Notes under the pieces: model-generated | Told to the model about the DNA's origin: nothing | The model's database searches: none | The model's input: only the letters and a program-made list of their open reading frames with translations | Shown here: positions 62,121 through 64,000 of the stretch, in pieces | Numbering within the stretch: the first letter of the stretch is position 1 | Layout: each line of letters opens with the position of its first letter | NCBI GenBank assembly: GCA_907163375.1 | Contig: CAJQUW010001718.1 | Coordinates: 186,001 to 250,000, forward strand | DNA length: 64,000 bases | Reading direction: 5' to 3' | Origin: Prostheceraeus crozeri | Taxonomy: Eukaryota; Platyhelminthes; Polycladida; Euryleptidae | Position numbers and translations under genes: made by a program

Positions 62121-64000
62121 TAAAACATGTGTCTGATTGACAAATGACAATTGTCTTCGGGAAAAAACATCAATTATCCTCGTATTTTCACGTAAATCTA
62201 GCAACATGTGCATTTCAAATTTTCATTATTCTAAGACCATATACATGTAATATCGTCGACCGAAGCGGGGCACTTTTAGTAGCATTTTGCGGAAATTTGT
62301 TTGATGTTGAAAGGAACTTTTGTTAAATGTCACTATGTGTAGGAATTATATAAACTTTTATCATCCAGGCTTTTACCACAACTTTTTGTTTGATGTACTT
62401 GTATCTGCAAGATCTCGATGGATGAGTTCTGTTGGAAACATTTTCTTTGAGATTCCGTGTACTTTCAGCAAGATTTTCAAAGAAGTTCCAAACGTACGTC
62501 TGTGATATCACCAACTGATATGGCTTTCATGCAATTGCACGTAATATCGTCTACTTAAAATGTATTGAAGACGACATTTATTTGGAAATTAAAAGCAATT
62601 TAGTGTTATCTCACTGGAAAATGCACAAGTTTGTAAGATAAGAATTGCGCCTGTATTCAAAATGCATGTTTTTCAACCTGTGCACTTCCAGTTGATTAAC
62701 AAATTACATGTGAAACGCATGTCTTTGGGAAAATTACTGCTCAATTTCATCTGTTCAGTTATTTCTTTCACATGGAAATATCTAGTCTGAGTCCGCAATT
62801 CACAGGCCATTTTTTAAGGAAAATAGACTGCGGGGCAAATTTGTATGATTGTCTGTAGCATTCTTTACCAAAGGCGTTCTTGATTATCACAGCATGCATG
62901 CGAATTCTTCAGTTTTCCACAGCCGTCAGTCAGCCGAAATCAATTTCTGACCTGACCAATGGACCTGACAGGCTTACATGGTAATTATATCAGCATTACT
63001 TATTGACTAAAATACCGGTCCAGATGCTCGAGCAGCATACATATCTATCGTACCTTTATTTTGCAGAATTCAATGCCACTAGATGCACTCATCACGAATC
63101 ATTTCTTAATTGATAGTCAAAAACTCTATCTCTCGAAGAATATGATGCAAAAGTATGCACGAGTAAAAGAAAATACGAGTAGATTTACGGCAGACAGTTC
63201 GGGTTCGGAGCCCTAGTCAGCGAGAGAATTATAAGTCAAGCAGTGAATTAAAAGTTGCTTGCCATTGACTGAAGGTTTGGAACTGCAATGTCTGGCGTTG
63301 TTTTTTATTTTTCCGTATACTTCTTCAACATAATAAACTTCGGGAGAGAGTTGTTTTTTAAATTATTCCTGCATTATGGTCCTCGTACCCTAACATACCA
63401 TGTAGCTAAATAAAGCATGGTAATGAAATCTGCTTTGTATTAAGTACAACTTTGACTAGGCTTGTTAACATTGATATAAAATCCCTGTTAGCTCGATAAT
63501 TTCGCTTCATCCATAATTTCGCTTTGCAATTCTTTATGATTACCCGAAATTACACGAGTCATTTCTCTGCAGAGTCATGAAGCATTGATATCATATCAAA
63601 CGCTGTAATTGTCTATAGACTATATGGTATCGCATTATACGTTGGCAACATTTCTGTATAGATGTATCTGTGAAATATATGATATGCAATGTAATGCCAC
63701 AAACTTTACCGGGCAAGCTCAAATTCATAAAATGTAACTGCTTAAACATGTCAGAGAAAATATCAAATTAATGACTTTTACAAACGAGAGACAAAGATTA
63801 TGCGCTCACCAGAAAATCCTCGAAATTGATTAGTTTTGAATGACGTGCAAATTGAAGCACGAGAAAATGCCATAAACTTAGATGTTATCAATCACACATG
63901 TGGAGAGAGAAAAATACTCTCACATAGAGCAATAGTTGCCTTCAATGTGATCAAATGTGAAATTTGCCCACGTGGGCAATTGCTCACCTACTTTATACGT
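62121..64000. other. Unassigned DNA
   Basis: The frames at 62144-62514 are about 60 codons with no domain. I see nothing else. Confidence 0.4.

Overview
This window is AT-rich animal nuclear DNA (roughly 35% GC by eye). It is gene-poor and packed with transposable elements and their remains. The mix of Penelope-like retroelements (PLEs) with GIY-YIG endonuclease domains, tRNA-derived SINEs, a Tc1 element, several hAT families, a piggyBac-derived MITE and CR1/jockey-type LINE remains points to a metazoan, more likely an invertebrate or other aquatic animal than a mammal. I cannot name the species. No bacterial operon, rRNA, intact tRNA gene or CRISPR array was seen.

Host coding signal is thin. 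The best candidate is a first coding exon on the minus strand at 37187-37354: a signal peptide, a short Cys-x3-Cys segment and a textbook splice donor, with a CpG-richer promoter-like stretch upstream. The Cys pattern loosely recalls the N-terminus of anosmin-1, but that is a guess. No later exon was recognised, so the left half of the window may be a long first intron.

Layout. 0.75-1.66 kb: a SINE split by a 726-bp foldback element. 4.1-4.9 kb: an AT-rich MITE. 7.0-9.0 kb: a complete-ended Tc1 transposon whose transposase has one in-frame stop and whose 5' region holds a fourfold 70-bp repeat. 11.7-12.2 kb: copy A of a hAT family, here called R1, with a perfect 8-bp target duplication. 15.6 kb: a second SINE family. 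20.8 kb: an R1 relative. 23.8-24.0 kb: a third SINE family. 28.0-29.1 kb: foldback copy 2, carrying a 381-bp insertion with a 13-bp target duplication. 35-38 kb: GC-richer DNA with the putative first exon. 38.5-39.4 kb and 41.8-42.1 kb: hAT-type MITEs. 44.7-45.4 kb: an old inverted pair of PLE pieces, then a SINE. 48.8-51.2 kb: a young, near-perfect head-to-head PLE palindrome bounded by a 13-bp direct repeat and carrying hammerhead-like motifs. 53.0-53.8 kb: a LINE inside foldback fragment 4. 54.8-56.7 kb: a decayed PLE interrupted by foldback copy 3, then R1 copy B, a decayed mariner-type fragment, a miRNA-like hairpin and R1 copy C. 61.3-62.1 kb: a piggyBac-derived MITE whose ends carry an unusual 18-bp palindrome.

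The clearest result is the nesting order. Target duplications and matching empty sites let several insertions be ordered directly: SINE before foldback 1, PLE before foldback 3, foldback 2 before the 381-bp insert, foldback 4 before the LINE. The foldback family (3-bp duplication, long arms, no known superfamily) and the palindromic PLE are the two best candidates for something not well described.
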